From Tateyamaria sp. ANG-S1 (lineage in GTDB: Bacteria; Pseudomonadota; Alphaproteobacteria; Rhodobacterales; Rhodobacteraceae): DNA of 64,000 bases. The stretch lies in assembly GCF_000814025.1 (NCBI RefSeq), contig NZ_JWLL01000003.1, positions 536,373 through 600,372 of the forward strand, in the 5' to 3' direction. Under the pieces are notes generated by a model. That model was not told the origin of the DNA. It worked only from the letters and a program-made list of their open reading frames with translations, and did not search any database. Shown one piece after another: positions 43,401 to 51,346 of the stretch (the first letter of the stretch is position 1; every line of letters begins with the position of its first letter). The position numbers and the translations under genes are program-made.

Positions 43401-45983
43401 ATGCCCGTCGTCGTTGTCGAATCCCCCGCCAAAGCCAAGACGATCAACAAGTATCTCGGCAGCGACTACACCGTTCTGGCGAGCTACGGCCACGTGCGCG
43501 ACCTGCCGCCCAAGGACGGATCGGTGGACCCCGAAAACGAGTTTGACATGTTGTGGGAGGTCGCCTCCGACAGCAAGAAACACGTCAAGGCCATCGCTGA
43601 CGCGCTCAAGGATGACAACGCCCTGATCCTCGCCACCGACCCCGACCGCGAGGGCGAGGCAATCAGCTGGCACCTGCAAGAGGCGCTGACCAAGCGCAAG
43701 TCGATCAAGAAGGACACGGACGTCAAGCGCGTCACCTTCAACGCGATAACCAAAGCCGCCGTGACCGAGGCGATGCAGAACGCCCGTCAGGTCGATATGC
43801 CGCTGGTCGAGGCCTACCTCGCCCGTCGCGCATTGGACTACCTCGTGGGCTTCAACCTGTCGCCTGTCCTGTGGCGCAAGCTGCCCGGCGCAAAGTCGGC
43901 GGGCCGCGTCCAATCCGTTTGCCTGCGCCTGATCACAGAGCGCGAGATGGAAATCGAAGCCTTCCGCGCCCGCGAATACTGGTCGGTCAAGGCGGTGCTC
44001 GCGTCCCCGCGGGGACAAGAATACGAAGCACGGCTTGTAAGCCTTGCCGGCAAGAAGCTCGAAAAATACGACCTCGAAAACCAGACTGCCGCTGAAATGG
44101 CCCAGCAGGCCATCACCAGCCGCGATCTGAAAATCCAGTCGGTCGAGGCGAAACCCGCCTCCCGCAACCCGTCTGCCCCGTTCATGACATCAACGCTGCA
44201 ACAGGAAGCCAGCCGCAAATTCGGTATGGGTGCGCGCCAGACGATGAGTGCAGCCCAGCGGCTATACGAGGCCGGGCACATCACATATATGCGGACCGAC
44301 GGCATCGACATGGCGCCCGAAGCTGTGCAAAACGCCCGCGACGCGATCAAGGATCGCTACGGTGCGGACTACGTGCCCTCCAGCCCGCGCATCTACAAAA
44401 ACAAGGCCAAGAACGCGCAAGAGGCGCACGAATGCATCCGGCCCACCGACATGGCCAAGGATGCCGCCAGTCTCAAGATCATGGATGATGATCAGCGCAA
44501 GCTGTACGACCTGATCTGGAAGCGGACGCTGGCTTGCCAGATGGAAGGTGCCCGGCTCGAACGCACCACGGTCGAGATCGGCAGCGATGACGGCCAGGTT
44601 GTGCTGCGCGCGACTGGTCAGGTTGTTCTCTTTGATGGCTTCCTCCGCGTCTATGAGGAAGGGCGCGACGACGATGTGGTTGATGACGACGACAGGCGCC
44701 TGCCGCAACTGAGCCAGGGCGAGAAAGCCGACAAGCGCTCTGTCACACCGGAACAGCACTTCACCCAGCCCCCGCCGCGCTACACCGAGGCGACGCTGGT
44801 CAAGCGGATGGAAGAGTTGGGCATCGGCCGCCCATCGACCTATGCCAGCATCGTCACAACGATCCAGGACCGCGGCTATGTCCGCAAGGACCGCAACCGC
44901 TTGATCCCCGAAGACAAGGGGCGGTTGGTGATCGCCTTCCTCGAAAACTACTTCCGCAAATACGTCGGTTACAACTTCACTGCTGGTCTCGAAGAAGAGC
45001 TGGACGATGTCAGCGCGGGCGACCGCAACTACAAGGATGTGCTCGGCCGTTTCTGGCAGGATTTCAGTGCGGCCATCGCCGAAACGTCCGAGTTGCGGAT
45101 CACCGAGGTGCTGGAAAAGATCAATGAGGTGCTGGAGCCACACCTCTTCCCGCCGCTCGAAGATGGCGGCGACCCACGCCAGTGCCCGAACTGCGGTGCC
45201 GGACGCCTGTCCATGCGCACCGCGCGGTCGGGCGGCGCGTTTATTGGCTGCTCAAACTATCCCGAATGTCGCTACACCCGTCCCTTCGGTCCACCAGACC
45301 CCGAGGCGGAGGCCAGCGCCATCCCGCCAGAAGGCAAGCTGCTGGGCGAGGATCAGGGCGATGAGATCCGCGTGTTCAAGGGCCGCTTCGGTCCCTATGT
45401 GCAGCGTGGTGAAGTCACGGAAGAGAACAAGAAGCCCCCGCGCCAATCGATCCCCAAGGATTGGGTACCGGAGGATCTGGAACTGGACCGCGCTCTCATG
45501 CTGTTGTCCCTGCCCCGCGAAATCGGGCCGCACCCGGAGGACGGGATCATGGTCTGGGCCAATATCGGGCGCTACGGCCCGTATCTGAAACACGCCGAAA
45601 GCACGTCGGACCGCGGTGGCACCAACGCCAACCTCGAAGGCATCGATGAGGTCTGGACGGTTGGTATGAACCGCGCAGTCCAGCTCTTGGCCGAAAAGGT
45701 GGCCAGCCGTGGCGGTCGTGGTGCGGCGGCCAAGCCGCTGCATGAATTGGGTGAGCACCCGGATGAGGGCGGACCAGTCAACGTGATGAAGGGCAAGTAC
45801 GGCCCTTACGTCAAATGGGGCAAGGTCAACGCGACCATCCCCAAAGGGACCGAACCCGAGGACGTGACCATGGACATGGCCGTCCAACTGATTGCCGAAA
45901 AAGCGCCGAAAAAGAAAACGACGCGGAAGAAGGCGACAGCCAAGAAGACCACCGCAAAGAAGACGACTAAGAAGAGCGCCTGA
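43401..45983 (+). CDS. topA: DNA topoisomerase I
   Basis: An 860-residue type IA topoisomerase. The TOPRIM domain opens MPVVVVESPAKAKTINKYLG and has ILATDPDREGEAISWHLQEA with the DxD-type metal site. The active Tyr lies in AGHITYMRTDGIDMAPEAVQ. A C4 zinc ribbon follows (CPNCGAGRLSMRTARSGGAF then IGCSNYPEC). The C-terminus has two topo-C repeats (FKGRFGPYVQRGE, MKGKYGPYVKWGK) and a final Lys/Thr-rich tail of about 25 residues (KKTTRKKATAKKTTAKKTTK), which should bind DNA. It relaxes negative supercoils. The stop lies only two bases from the convergent MarR gene. Confidence 0.97.
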   Translation: MPVVVVESPAKAKTINKYLGSDYTVLASYGHVRDLPPKDGSVDPENEFDMLWEVASDSKKHVKAIADALKDDNALILATDPDREGEAISWHLQEALTKRKSIKKDTDVKRVTFNAITKAAVTEAMQNARQVDMPLVEAYLARRALDYLVGFNLSPVLWRKLPGAKSAGRVQSVCLRLITEREMEIEAFRAREYWSVKAVLASPRGQEYEARLVSLAGKKLEKYDLENQTAAEMAQQAITSRDLKIQSVEAKPASRNPSAPFMTSTLQQEASRKFGMGARQTMSAAQRLYEAGHITYMRTDGIDMAPEAVQNARDAIKDRYGADYVPSSPRIYKNKAKNAQEAHECIRPTDMAKDAASLKIMDDDQRKLYDLIWKRTLACQMEGARLERTTVEIGSDDGQVVLRATGQVVLFDGFLRVYEEGRDDDVVDDDDRRLPQLSQGEKADKRSVTPEQHFTQPPPRYTEATLVKRMEELGIGRPSTYASIVTTIQDRGYVRKDRNRLIPEDKGRLVIAFLENYFRKYVGYNFTAGLEEELDDVSAGDRNYKDVLGRFWQDFSAAIAETSELRITEVLEKINEVLEPHLFPPLEDGGDPRQCPNCGAGRLSMRTARSGGAFIGCSNYPECRYTRPFGPPDPEAEASAIPPEGKLLGEDQGDEIRVFKGRFGPYVQRGEVTEENKKPPRQSIPKDWVPEDLELDRALMLLSLPREIGPHPEDGIMVWANIGRYGPYLKHAESTSDRGGTNANLEGIDEVWTVGMNRAVQLLAEKVASRGGRGAAAKPLHELGEHPDEGGPVNVMKGKYGPYVKWGKVNATIPKGTEPEDVTMDMAVQLIAEKAPKKKTTRKKATAKKTTAKKTTKKSA

Positions 45984-45985
45984 CC

Positions 45986-46432
45986 CTAGCCTTCGGTCTC
46001 AAGCGCTTCGACCCTGCGGGCGACCTTGCCCAACAGGCGTATCAGTTCGTCCTGTTCTGTCACGGTCAACGCGGACAAAAAGACGCTCATGTCATGGATG
46101 TCCTGGTCGTGGATCGCATCGGCGATCCGCTGCCCCTCGGTCGTCAGGTTCAGCTCATAGGCGCGCCTATCCCCGGTGCATTGCTTGCGTTCGATCCAGC
46201 CGCGATTGATCAGCCGCCCAATAACGCTGCTGGCCGTGGTGGCCGCAATCCCCAGTGAGCCTGCCACGACCGTTGCCCGCACACCCGGCTGGGTCCGCAC
46301 CATTCCCAGCGTGTGAAAATCCAGCGGATTGAACTTGATGATGTGCTGATGCTCCGGCGGCGTGCGCTCACTGATCAGCATCACACGCATCAACGTTTTC
46401 ACGTGGCGCAGCAGGTCATGTTCCTTGGTCAT
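45986..46432 (-). CDS. MarR-family transcriptional regulator
   Basis: A 148-residue winged-helix regulator. The DNA-binding part is LDFHTLGMVRTQPGVRATVV then AGSLGIAATTASSVIGRLIN and RGWIERKQCTGDRRAYELNL, the DRR-type wing of MarR proteins. The C-terminal helices (MSVFLSALTVTEQDELIRLL) form the dimer. I use the ATG at 46432 (MTKEHDLLRHV); the longer reading adds residues upstream without family likeness. It is divergent from the small secreted-peptide gene, with two TACGA palindromes between, so it likely represses both. The ligand is unknown. Confidence 0.9.
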   Translation of the reverse strand: MTKEHDLLRHVKTLMRVMLISERTPPEHQHIIKFNPLDFHTLGMVRTQPGVRATVVAGSLGIAATTASSVIGRLINRGWIERKQCTGDRRAYELNLTTEGQRIADAIHDQDIHDMSVFLSALTVTEQDELIRLLGKVARRVEALETEG

Positions 46433-46484
46433 ACGCAAAAATTGCGCAGACCTCTTGAACCTGCAAGGGGGCGCTCCCAACTAC

Positions 46485-46518
46485 TACGATAATCGCAGCA
46501 ATAACTACGAATTTCGTA
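46485..46518. promoter_or_regulatory. Candidate double MarR operator
   Basis: TACGAA-T-TTCGTA (46506-46518) is a perfect 13-bp palindrome. TACGATAATCGCA (46485-46497) is a close imperfect copy. Their centres are 21 bp apart, two helical turns. They lie between the marR gene and the start of the secreted-peptide gene, where the second site would block transcription or initiation. Confidence 0.65.
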
Positions 46519-46535
46519 CCAAAGGAGACCACATC

Positions 46536-46703
46536 ATGAAACGTCCCATCATTGCCGCCGTAACTGCATTGGCTCTTGTCGTCGGTCTGACCAGTGCCGT
46601 GTCTGCAACCACTGTCAGCTTCCCACCTGACATCTCGACAGCAGATACCGGCAAACCGTCGCCCTCATCGGATCGTTCCGGTTCGAGCGGCAAATACAAG
46701 TAA
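46536..46703 (+). CDS. Small secreted peptide under MarR control
   Basis: A 55-residue protein. A signal peptide (MKRPIIAAVTALALVVGLTS then AVSA) leaves a mature peptide of about 31 residues, TTVSFPPDISTADTGKPSPS followed by SDRSGSSGKYK. This is Ser/Pro/Thr-rich, has no cysteine and looks unstructured. AAAGGAG lies upstream at a normal distance. It matches no family known to me. It is divergent from the MarR gene and shares the operator region, so a role in an envelope response to the MarR ligand is possible. It could also be a leader or decoy ORF. Confidence 0.65.
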   Translation: MKRPIIAAVTALALVVGLTSAVSATTVSFPPDISTADTGKPSPSSDRSGSSGKYK

Positions 46704-46875
46704 GCGCGACGCGCCCGGTGCATGCCGGGCGCTCAACTTTTTGGTGCAGGCGTTCAAAGCGCTTTTACCGCAGGATTGAAAACCATCCCCAAGGCCCCAC
46801 CTGCCGTCAGATGACCTGTGCAATATATGGATTTGCACAGAGCGCATCCGTTGACTTTGAAGGTGCATACATTCA

Positions 46876-46894
46876 CATACTGTCGCACAGTATG
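46876..46894. promoter_or_regulatory. Palindrome in the scoA promoter region
   Basis: CATACTGT-cgc-ACAGTATG is a perfect 8-3-8 inverted repeat about 35 bp before the scoA ATG. TTGACT at 46851-46856 could be a -35 box, which would place the palindrome over or just after the -10. It may be an operator for a regulator not in the window. Confidence 0.5.
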
Positions 46895-46927
46895 AATGCC
46901 CTTCCACCGGGCCTCGTGGGGAACAAC

Positions 46928-47623
46928 ATGAAGAAGATTTACGGCTCTGCCACCGAAGCGCTGGATGGGCTCTTGTTTGACGGCATGTTCATCGCGGCAG
47001 GCGGGTTCGGCCTGTGCGGCATTCCCGAACTGCTGCTTGACGCGATCAAGGATGCAGGCACGAAGGATCTGACCTTTGCCTCGAACAACGCGGGCGTGGA
47101 CGACTTCGGTATCGGCATCCTGCTGCAAACCCGTCAGGTCAAAAAGATGATTTCGTCCTATGTGGGCGAAAACGCGGAATTCATGCGCCAATACCTGTCT
47201 GGCGAGTTGGAACTGGAATTCAACCCTCAGGGCACGCTGGCCGAACGTATGCGGGCGGGTGGCTGTGGTATCCCCGGATTCTATACAAAGACCGGCGTGG
47301 GCACCGTGATTGCCGAGGGCAAGGAACACAAGGATTTCGACGGCGAGACCTATATCATGGAACGCGGCATCTTTGCCGACCTCTCCATCGTCAAAGCCTG
47401 GAAAGCGGACGAGACAGGCAACCTCGTCTTTCGCAAGACCGCCCGCAACTTCAACCCGCCCGCCGCCATGTGCGGCAAGGTCTGCGTGGCCGAGGTCGAA
47501 GAGATCGTGCCGACAGGCAGCCTCGACCCCGATCACATCCACCTGCCGGGCATCTACGTCCACCGCCTGATCCAGGGCGAACATGAAAAGCGCATCGAAC
47601 AACGGACAACGCGCGCTGCGTAA
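46928..47623 (+). CDS. scoA: 3-oxoacid CoA-transferase subunit A
   Basis: A 231-residue family I CoA-transferase alpha subunit. It opens MKKIYGSATEALDGLLFDGM, then FIAAGGFGLCGIPELLLDAI (CoA-transferase signature 1), DLTFASNNAGVDDFGIGILL, MISSYVGENAEFMRQYLSGE and GIPGFYTKTGVGTVIAEGKE. With ScoB it moves CoA from succinyl-CoA to acetoacetate or another 3-oxoacid. I use ATG 46928 after GGGGAA; a longer reading upstream crosses the promoter palindrome. Unusually, the subunit B gene does not follow directly: a LOV-kinase-like gene starts 11 bp after this stop. Confidence 0.95.
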   Translation: MKKIYGSATEALDGLLFDGMFIAAGGFGLCGIPELLLDAIKDAGTKDLTFASNNAGVDDFGIGILLQTRQVKKMISSYVGENAEFMRQYLSGELELEFNPQGTLAERMRAGGCGIPGFYTKTGVGTVIAEGKEHKDFDGETYIMERGIFADLSIVKAWKADETGNLVFRKTARNFNPPAAMCGKVCVAEVEEIVPTGSLDPDHIHLPGIYVHRLIQGEHEKRIEQRTTRAA

Positions 47624-47634
47624 GGAGCCAGGCC

Positions 47635-48663
47635 ATGCCTGACACCATCGAAGAACTGTTGGAAGACGATAAATCCTTTGAGGGATTTACCCGGGCGCAG
47701 GTCGCCATGGTCGTCACCAACCCGCATCTCGAAGACAATCCGATCGTCTATGTGAACCAGGCGTTCACGCGATCAACGGGGTATGCGCGTTCGGCATCTA
47801 TCGGGCGCAATTGCCGCTTTCTGCAAGGCGACGGCACACGCAAGGCTGATGTCGACAAGCTGCGCGCCGGTATCGAAGCCGAAGAAAGCGTATCAGTCGA
47901 TATTCAGAATTACCGCGCCAATGGCGAACCATTCATGAACCGGCTGATCGTGGCCCCGGTTCATGACGCCCACGGCCAAACACAGTATTTCGTTGGCATT
48001 CAAAAAGAGCTGCGTCAGAACGAGATGTCCGTCAGCGCGGAAGAGATCAACGCGCAGCTGATCGAAATCCAGAACCGCGTGGCCTCCGACCTGTCGATGA
48101 TCATCGGCATGATCCGCCAGCAATCCGGCACCACGTCGGTACCCGAAGACTTTGCCGCCCTGTCCCGCCGCATCGAAACGCTGCAACTGCTCTACGAAGA
48201 GATGAAGCTGAGCGATCAGCAATCAAACCGTGACAGCATCCAGATGGGCAGCTACCTGTCCCGCCTCGCCTCTGCCATCGCGCATATCGAGGGGCGGTCG
48301 GGCATCCGGATGTCGCTGCAAATCGAACCGCTCGAAGTACCTATCGAAACGGCGACGCGCGTGGGCCTTGTCTTGTCAGAATTGCTGACTAACGCCTTCC
48401 AGCATGCCTTTGAGCGGATCGATATGGGTCTGGTCGAGGTGCGCATGAGCAGGCTCAGCGCAGGTGGCCTACGCCTGATCGTGGCCGATGACGGCGTCGG
48501 CATCCCCGCTGACATGGAGTGGCCGGACAGCAAGACCGTGGGCGGCCGCATCGTGTCGGGCCTGATCGAAGGGCTGGAAGGGACGCTGCATTTGGGCCGG
48601 GGTGCGGCCGGAAGTTTCATTACAATCGACGTGCCTGCAGGCGCGGCACTCACCGACGAATAA
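47635..48663 (+). CDS. LOV-domain, HWE/HisKA_2-type histidine-kinase homologue lacking the phospho-acceptor His
   Basis: A 342-residue protein. The LOV domain (about residues 18-128) is complete: STGYARSASIGRNCRFLQGD with adduct Cys 60, NYRANGEPFMN (Asn 92, Asn 102) and YFVGIQKE (Gln 123), all flavin contacts. It is followed by a dimerisation helix IEIQNRVASDLSMIIGMIRQ, where the usual HHRVKN has Gln 146 and Asn 147 instead of His. The ATPase domain looks intact: ELLTNAFQHAFERID (N box), VADDGVGIP and a Gly-rich end GRGAAGSFIT. It should sense blue light, but canonical self-phosphorylation is not expected. It lies between scoA and scoB, 9 bp before scoB. Confidence 0.9.
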   Translation: MPDTIEELLEDDKSFEGFTRAQVAMVVTNPHLEDNPIVYVNQAFTRSTGYARSASIGRNCRFLQGDGTRKADVDKLRAGIEAEESVSVDIQNYRANGEPFMNRLIVAPVHDAHGQTQYFVGIQKELRQNEMSVSAEEINAQLIEIQNRVASDLSMIIGMIRQQSGTTSVPEDFAALSRRIETLQLLYEEMKLSDQQSNRDSIQMGSYLSRLASAIAHIEGRSGIRMSLQIEPLEVPIETATRVGLVLSELLTNAFQHAFERIDMGLVEVRMSRLSAGGLRLIVADDGVGIPADMEWPDSKTVGGRIVSGLIEGLEGTLHLGRGAAGSFITIDVPAGAALTDE

Positions 48664-48672
48664 GGACAATAG

Positions 48673-49299
48673 ATGCCCTGGGATCGCAACCAAATGGCGG
48701 CGCGTGCCGCTCAGGAATTGGAAGACGGCTGGTATGTGAACCTCGGGATCGGGATTCCGACGCTGGTGTCCAACTACATCCCCGAAGGGATCGAGGTGAC
48801 GCTGCAGTCCGAGAATGGCATGCTGGGCATGGGCCCCTTCCCCGTCGAAGGCACAGAGGATGCGGACCTGATCAATGCAGGTAAGCAGACAATCACAGAA
48901 CTGCCCCAGACAGCCTACTTTGACAGTTCACAAAGCTTCGGCATGATCCGGGGTGGCAAGATCGCCATGGCGATCCTTGGTGCCATGGAGGTAGCCGAGA
49001 ACGGCGACCTGGCGAACTGGATGATCCCCGGCAAGCTGGTGAAGGGCATGGGCGGCGCCATGGACCTGGTGGCCGGTGTGGGCCGTGTGGTAGTGGTCAT
49101 GGACCACACCAACAAACACGGCGACAGCAAGGTACTCAAGGAATGCACCCTGCCTCTGACGGGCAAGGGCGTCGTGGACCGGATCATCACGAACCTCGGC
49201 GTGCTGGACGTCGTCGAAGGTGGTTTGAAGATTGTCGAGGTCGCAGAGGGCGTGACCGAGGACGAATTGCGGGCCGCGACCCAAGCGACACTTGTCTGA
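48673..49299 (+). CDS. scoB: 3-oxoacid CoA-transferase subunit B
   Basis: A 208-residue beta subunit. It opens [20 protein letters not shown], then [18 protein letters not shown] and [20 protein letters not shown], where the Glu of SENG is the catalytic residue that carries Co[21 protein letters not shown] and [20 protein letters not shown] are also typical. It pairs with ScoA coded about 1 kb upstream. The stop is overlapped by the TTG start of a small GNAT gene by eight bases. Confidence 0.95.
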   Translation: MPWDRNQMAARAAQELEDGWYVNLGIGIPTLVSNYIPEGIEVTLQSENGMLGMGPFPVEGTEDADLINAGKQTITELPQTAYFDSSQSFGMIRGGKIAMAILGAMEVAENGDLANWMIPGKLVKGMGGAMDLVAGVGRVVVVMDHTNKHGDSKVLKECTLPLTGKGVVDRIITNLGVLDVVEGGLKIVEVAEGVTEDELRAATQATLV

Positions 49300-49582
49300 C
49301 GTCGATATCCGCCGGGAAGAAAGCGGCTCAAAAGGCCGCTATGTCCTGACACGTGACGGTGCAGAAGCCGAACTGACATATTCCATTCTATCGCCGCACA
49401 CGCGTATCGCGGATCACACCGGGGTACCCGATGCCATGCGCGGCACCGGCGCCGGGCAGGCACTGGTCAAGCGGCTGGTCGACGATGCGCGGGCCGAAGG
49501 CTGGAAGATCGTGCCGCTCTGCCCCTTTGTGAACGCGCAACGCGCAATGCACCCGGACTGGGCCGACGCCTTCAACGTCTGA
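49292..49582 (+). CDS. Small GCN5-related acetyltransferase (Acetyltransf_CG/YidJ-like)
   Basis: A 96-residue minimal GNAT. It has [38 protein letters not shown] and [20 protein letters not shown], the pattern of the short Acetyltransf_CG/NATD1 family. The start is a TTG overlapping scoB by eight bases ([12 protein letters not shown]), so its translation depends on scoB. The acceptor is unknown. The gene ends the CoA-transferase operon and is followed by two hairpins. Confidence 0.85.
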   Translation: MSDVDIRREESGSKGRYVLTRDGAEAELTYSILSPHTRIADHTGVPDAMRGTGAGQALVKRLVDDARAEGWKIVPLCPFVNAQRAMHPDWADAFNV

Positions 49583-49589
49583 CACGGCG

Positions 49590-49636
49590 CCGTTTTCCGA
49601 CACGGAAAACGGACCGGAATTCTGGCAGAATTCCGG
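49590..49636. terminator. Two adjacent perfect hairpins between convergent genes
   Basis: First: CCGTTTTCCG (49590-49599), loop aca, CGGAAAACGG (49603-49612). Second: CCGGAATTCTG (49614-49624) and CAGAATTCCGG (49626-49636). They fill the gap between the GNAT gene (plus) and the lytic transglycosylase gene (minus). A bidirectional terminator role fits. The core CCGACACGG is shared with the hairpin at 23114-23132. Confidence 0.75.
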
Positions 49637-49641
49637 CTACG

Positions 49642-50451
49642 TCAGTTCATCGCGGCAAACACGCACCCATCCGTGACAAGCTCGGGCGGCGTGATGCACA
49701 GACCCTTCGCGACCTGAAACGTCGCCAGCACCTTGGGCACATAGTCCCGCGTCTCGGCATAAGGCGGTACGCCCGCGTGGTTTTGCACAGCGCCCTCACC
49801 CGCGTTGTAGCCTGCAAGGACAAGAACCGGATCGCGATCAAACCTGTCCATCAACCAATCCAGGTATTTCACGCCCCCGGTGATGTTCTCCGATGGCAGA
49901 AAGCTGTCCTTGACCCCGAACCGCTCCGCCGTGGCTGGCATAAGCTGCATCAGCCCTTGGGCACCCGCACTGCTGGTCGCATCGACCCGCCCTGCCGATT
50001 CAACCATCATCACGGCAAGCACGAGCGCCGGTGACACATCCGTACCGATCGTCGCCTTCAGGATGTCCACGCCCTGCGCCTGCGCCAAACTCTGCATCTG
50101 CTGCAAACGCGGAACCGGAACCGGCTGTTTTGACCGCGCAAGGGCCCGCAGCGCTTGATTCAACCGTCCCGGTCCCGCCTGATCCAGTGCGGGAGAGACA
50201 TCATCCCAGAACCAGTCAAACCGGGTTGCAGGCGACCGCGGCACCGGCGCGCCCGGCTCAGGTGCAATCGCGACCGCTTCAGGCTCCGGTGCCTCTGGCT
50301 CAATCTGTACCGTGATAAAACGTTTCGCCCCCGGCTTGGGTGGCTTCACACGCTTTGCAGAGAAATCCTTGAACGGCGGAGGATCCTGTGCCGGGGCACT
50401 TCCCACCGACAGCGCGAGCGCCGCCAACACAGCAACGGACAAACGAAACAT
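49642..50451 (-). CDS. Secreted lytic transglycosylase (SLT domain)
   Basis: A 269-residue protein with a signal peptide (MFRLSVAVLAALALSVGSAP then AQ), a Pro/Glu-rich linker (about residues 35-75) and a C-terminal SLT domain. The catalytic Glu is in ALVLAVMMVESAGR, followed by SSAGAQGLMQLMPATAERFG, GVKYLDWLMDRFDRDPVLVL and AGYNAGEGAVQNHAGVPPYA. It cuts peptidoglycan glycan strands in the periplasm. I start at ATG 50451; earlier in-frame codons lack a signal. Because the Tad locus begins about 370 bp away on the other strand, a role in opening the wall for pili is possible but unproven. Confidence 0.92.
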   Translation of the reverse strand: MFRLSVAVLAALALSVGSAPAQDPPPFKDFSAKRVKPPKPGAKRFITVQIEPEAPEPEAVAIAPEPGAPVPRSPATRFDWFWDDVSPALDQAGPGRLNQALRALARSKQPVPVPRLQQMQSLAQAQGVDILKATIGTDVSPALVLAVMMVESAGRVDATSSAGAQGLMQLMPATAERFGVKDSFLPSENITGGVKYLDWLMDRFDRDPVLVLAGYNAGEGAVQNHAGVPPYAETRDYVPKVLATFQVAKGLCITPPELVTDGCVFAAMN

Positions 50452-50819
50452 AAATCTGCTCTCACTCTGCGCCCGCTCTTTCGGCGAGCATTGCAGCATT
50501 TATCGCAGAAATCGGCTTTTCAGGCCAGTCTGCGGGGTCAGAAAATGGCGAAGCTGCCACATTTACCGCGCTCATTAAGAGAAAATTCACAACTCGGAAC
50601 CGGCGCAAAGCATTTTTCCATTACTTTTCAAACCATTAAAAATTTCTTGCAAAAAAACCTCCGGCAGACGTGAAATCCTCCATAACCCGCCAAATTCGTG
50701 CCCCAATCCCCCGGCTATATAGCGTCATACCAAGTCGGACACGGGCCAAGAGAGAGAGCGGCCCACCAAGGACGGCAAGGTTAAATGCAAATCTACTGAT
50801 CCTTTGGAGGGACAAAATC
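50452..50819. other. Non-coding gap upstream of the Tad locus
   Basis: A 368-bp divergent gap. It holds no gene I can support. It is richer in A/T than the surroundings (runs of A and T near 50600-50660) and so likely carries the promoters of the transglycosylase gene and of flp. TTGCAA at 50647-50652 could be a -35 box, but no clear -10 follows, so I do not assign a promoter. Confidence 0.5.
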
Positions 50820-51032
50820 ATGATCAAGTTCATCAAAAACTTCCGCAAAGACGAAGACGGCGCCGTGACGGTTGACTGGGTTGTTCTGACCGCTGCCGTG
50901 GTTGGTCTGGCAATTGCTGCCTACACCTCGATCGAATCCGGTGCGACCGGCCTGACAACAAGCATCGACGGCTACCTGAACGGCGGCGAAGTCGGTGGCA
51001 ACATCGGTAACATCGGCGCGCCCGAAGGTTAA
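50820..51032 (+). CDS. flp: Flp-type pilin, copy 1
   Basis: A 70-residue type IVb pilin precursor. The leader MIKFIKNFRKDEDG ends at Gly 14, the expected prepilin-peptidase site. The mature part starts AVTVDWVVLTAAVVGLAIAA, a hydrophobic assembly helix, with Asp-Trp in the place of the usual Glu-Tyr. The tail is Gly/Asn-rich (GGEVGGNIGNIGAPEG). GGAGGG lies before the ATG. It would be cut by the peptidase at 61226 and assembled by CpaF/TadBC. A terminator follows immediately, as expected for a highly expressed pilin. Confidence 0.93.
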   Translation: MIKFIKNFRKDEDGAVTVDWVVLTAAVVGLAIAAYTSIESGATGLTTSIDGYLNGGEVGGNIGNIGAPEG

Positions 51033-51059
51033 TAGGTTCCGGCGCTTAGCCTGAATTAG

Positions 51060-51094
51060 GGGGCCGTGACCGTAAACGGACGCGGCCCCTTCTT
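51060..51094 (+). terminator. Terminator after flp copy 1
   Basis: GGGGCCG (51060-51066) pairs with CGGCCCC (51083-51089), with an inner CCG/CGG stem, followed by TTCTT. It probably ends most flp transcripts before the second pilin and cpa genes. Confidence 0.8.
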
Positions 51095-51132
51095 GCATCA
51101 AAGAGCATTCGGTATTGTTGACGAGGACCGCC

Positions 51133-51315
51133 ATGATCCGTTTCCTGAATACATTCATATCCGACGAACAGGGCGCGGTCACCGTGGATTGGGTCGTGCT
51201 GTGCGCGGCTGTTATCGGCCTGAGCATTGCCGTCATTTTCGGTATCAACTCCGGCGTTTTATCGTTGGGCGGCAGTATCGACACCTATCTCGAAGGGCAG
51301 TTTTTCAGCGAATAG
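51133..51315 (+). CDS. Flp-type pilin, copy 2 (shorter, with a Cys)
   Basis: A 60-residue Flp-like precursor. The leader MIRFLNTFISDEQG ends in Gly 14, followed by AVTVDWVVLCAAVIGLSIAV. The leader-helix block is nearly the same as copy 1, including Asp-Trp, but the helix contains a Cys and the C-terminus is short (GGSIDTYLEGQFFSE), without the Gly/Asn tail. It may be a minor or capping pilin, or a regulated alternative. I use the ATG at 51133 after GAGGAC; an ATG/TTG upstream adds residues not in copy 1. It is followed by its own terminator. Confidence 0.88.
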   Translation: MIRFLNTFISDEQGAVTVDWVVLCAAVIGLSIAVIFGINSGVLSLGGSIDTYLEGQFFSE

Positions 51316-51346
51316 CTGGGCGCGCTCAGCGGGACATGCAGCAAAG

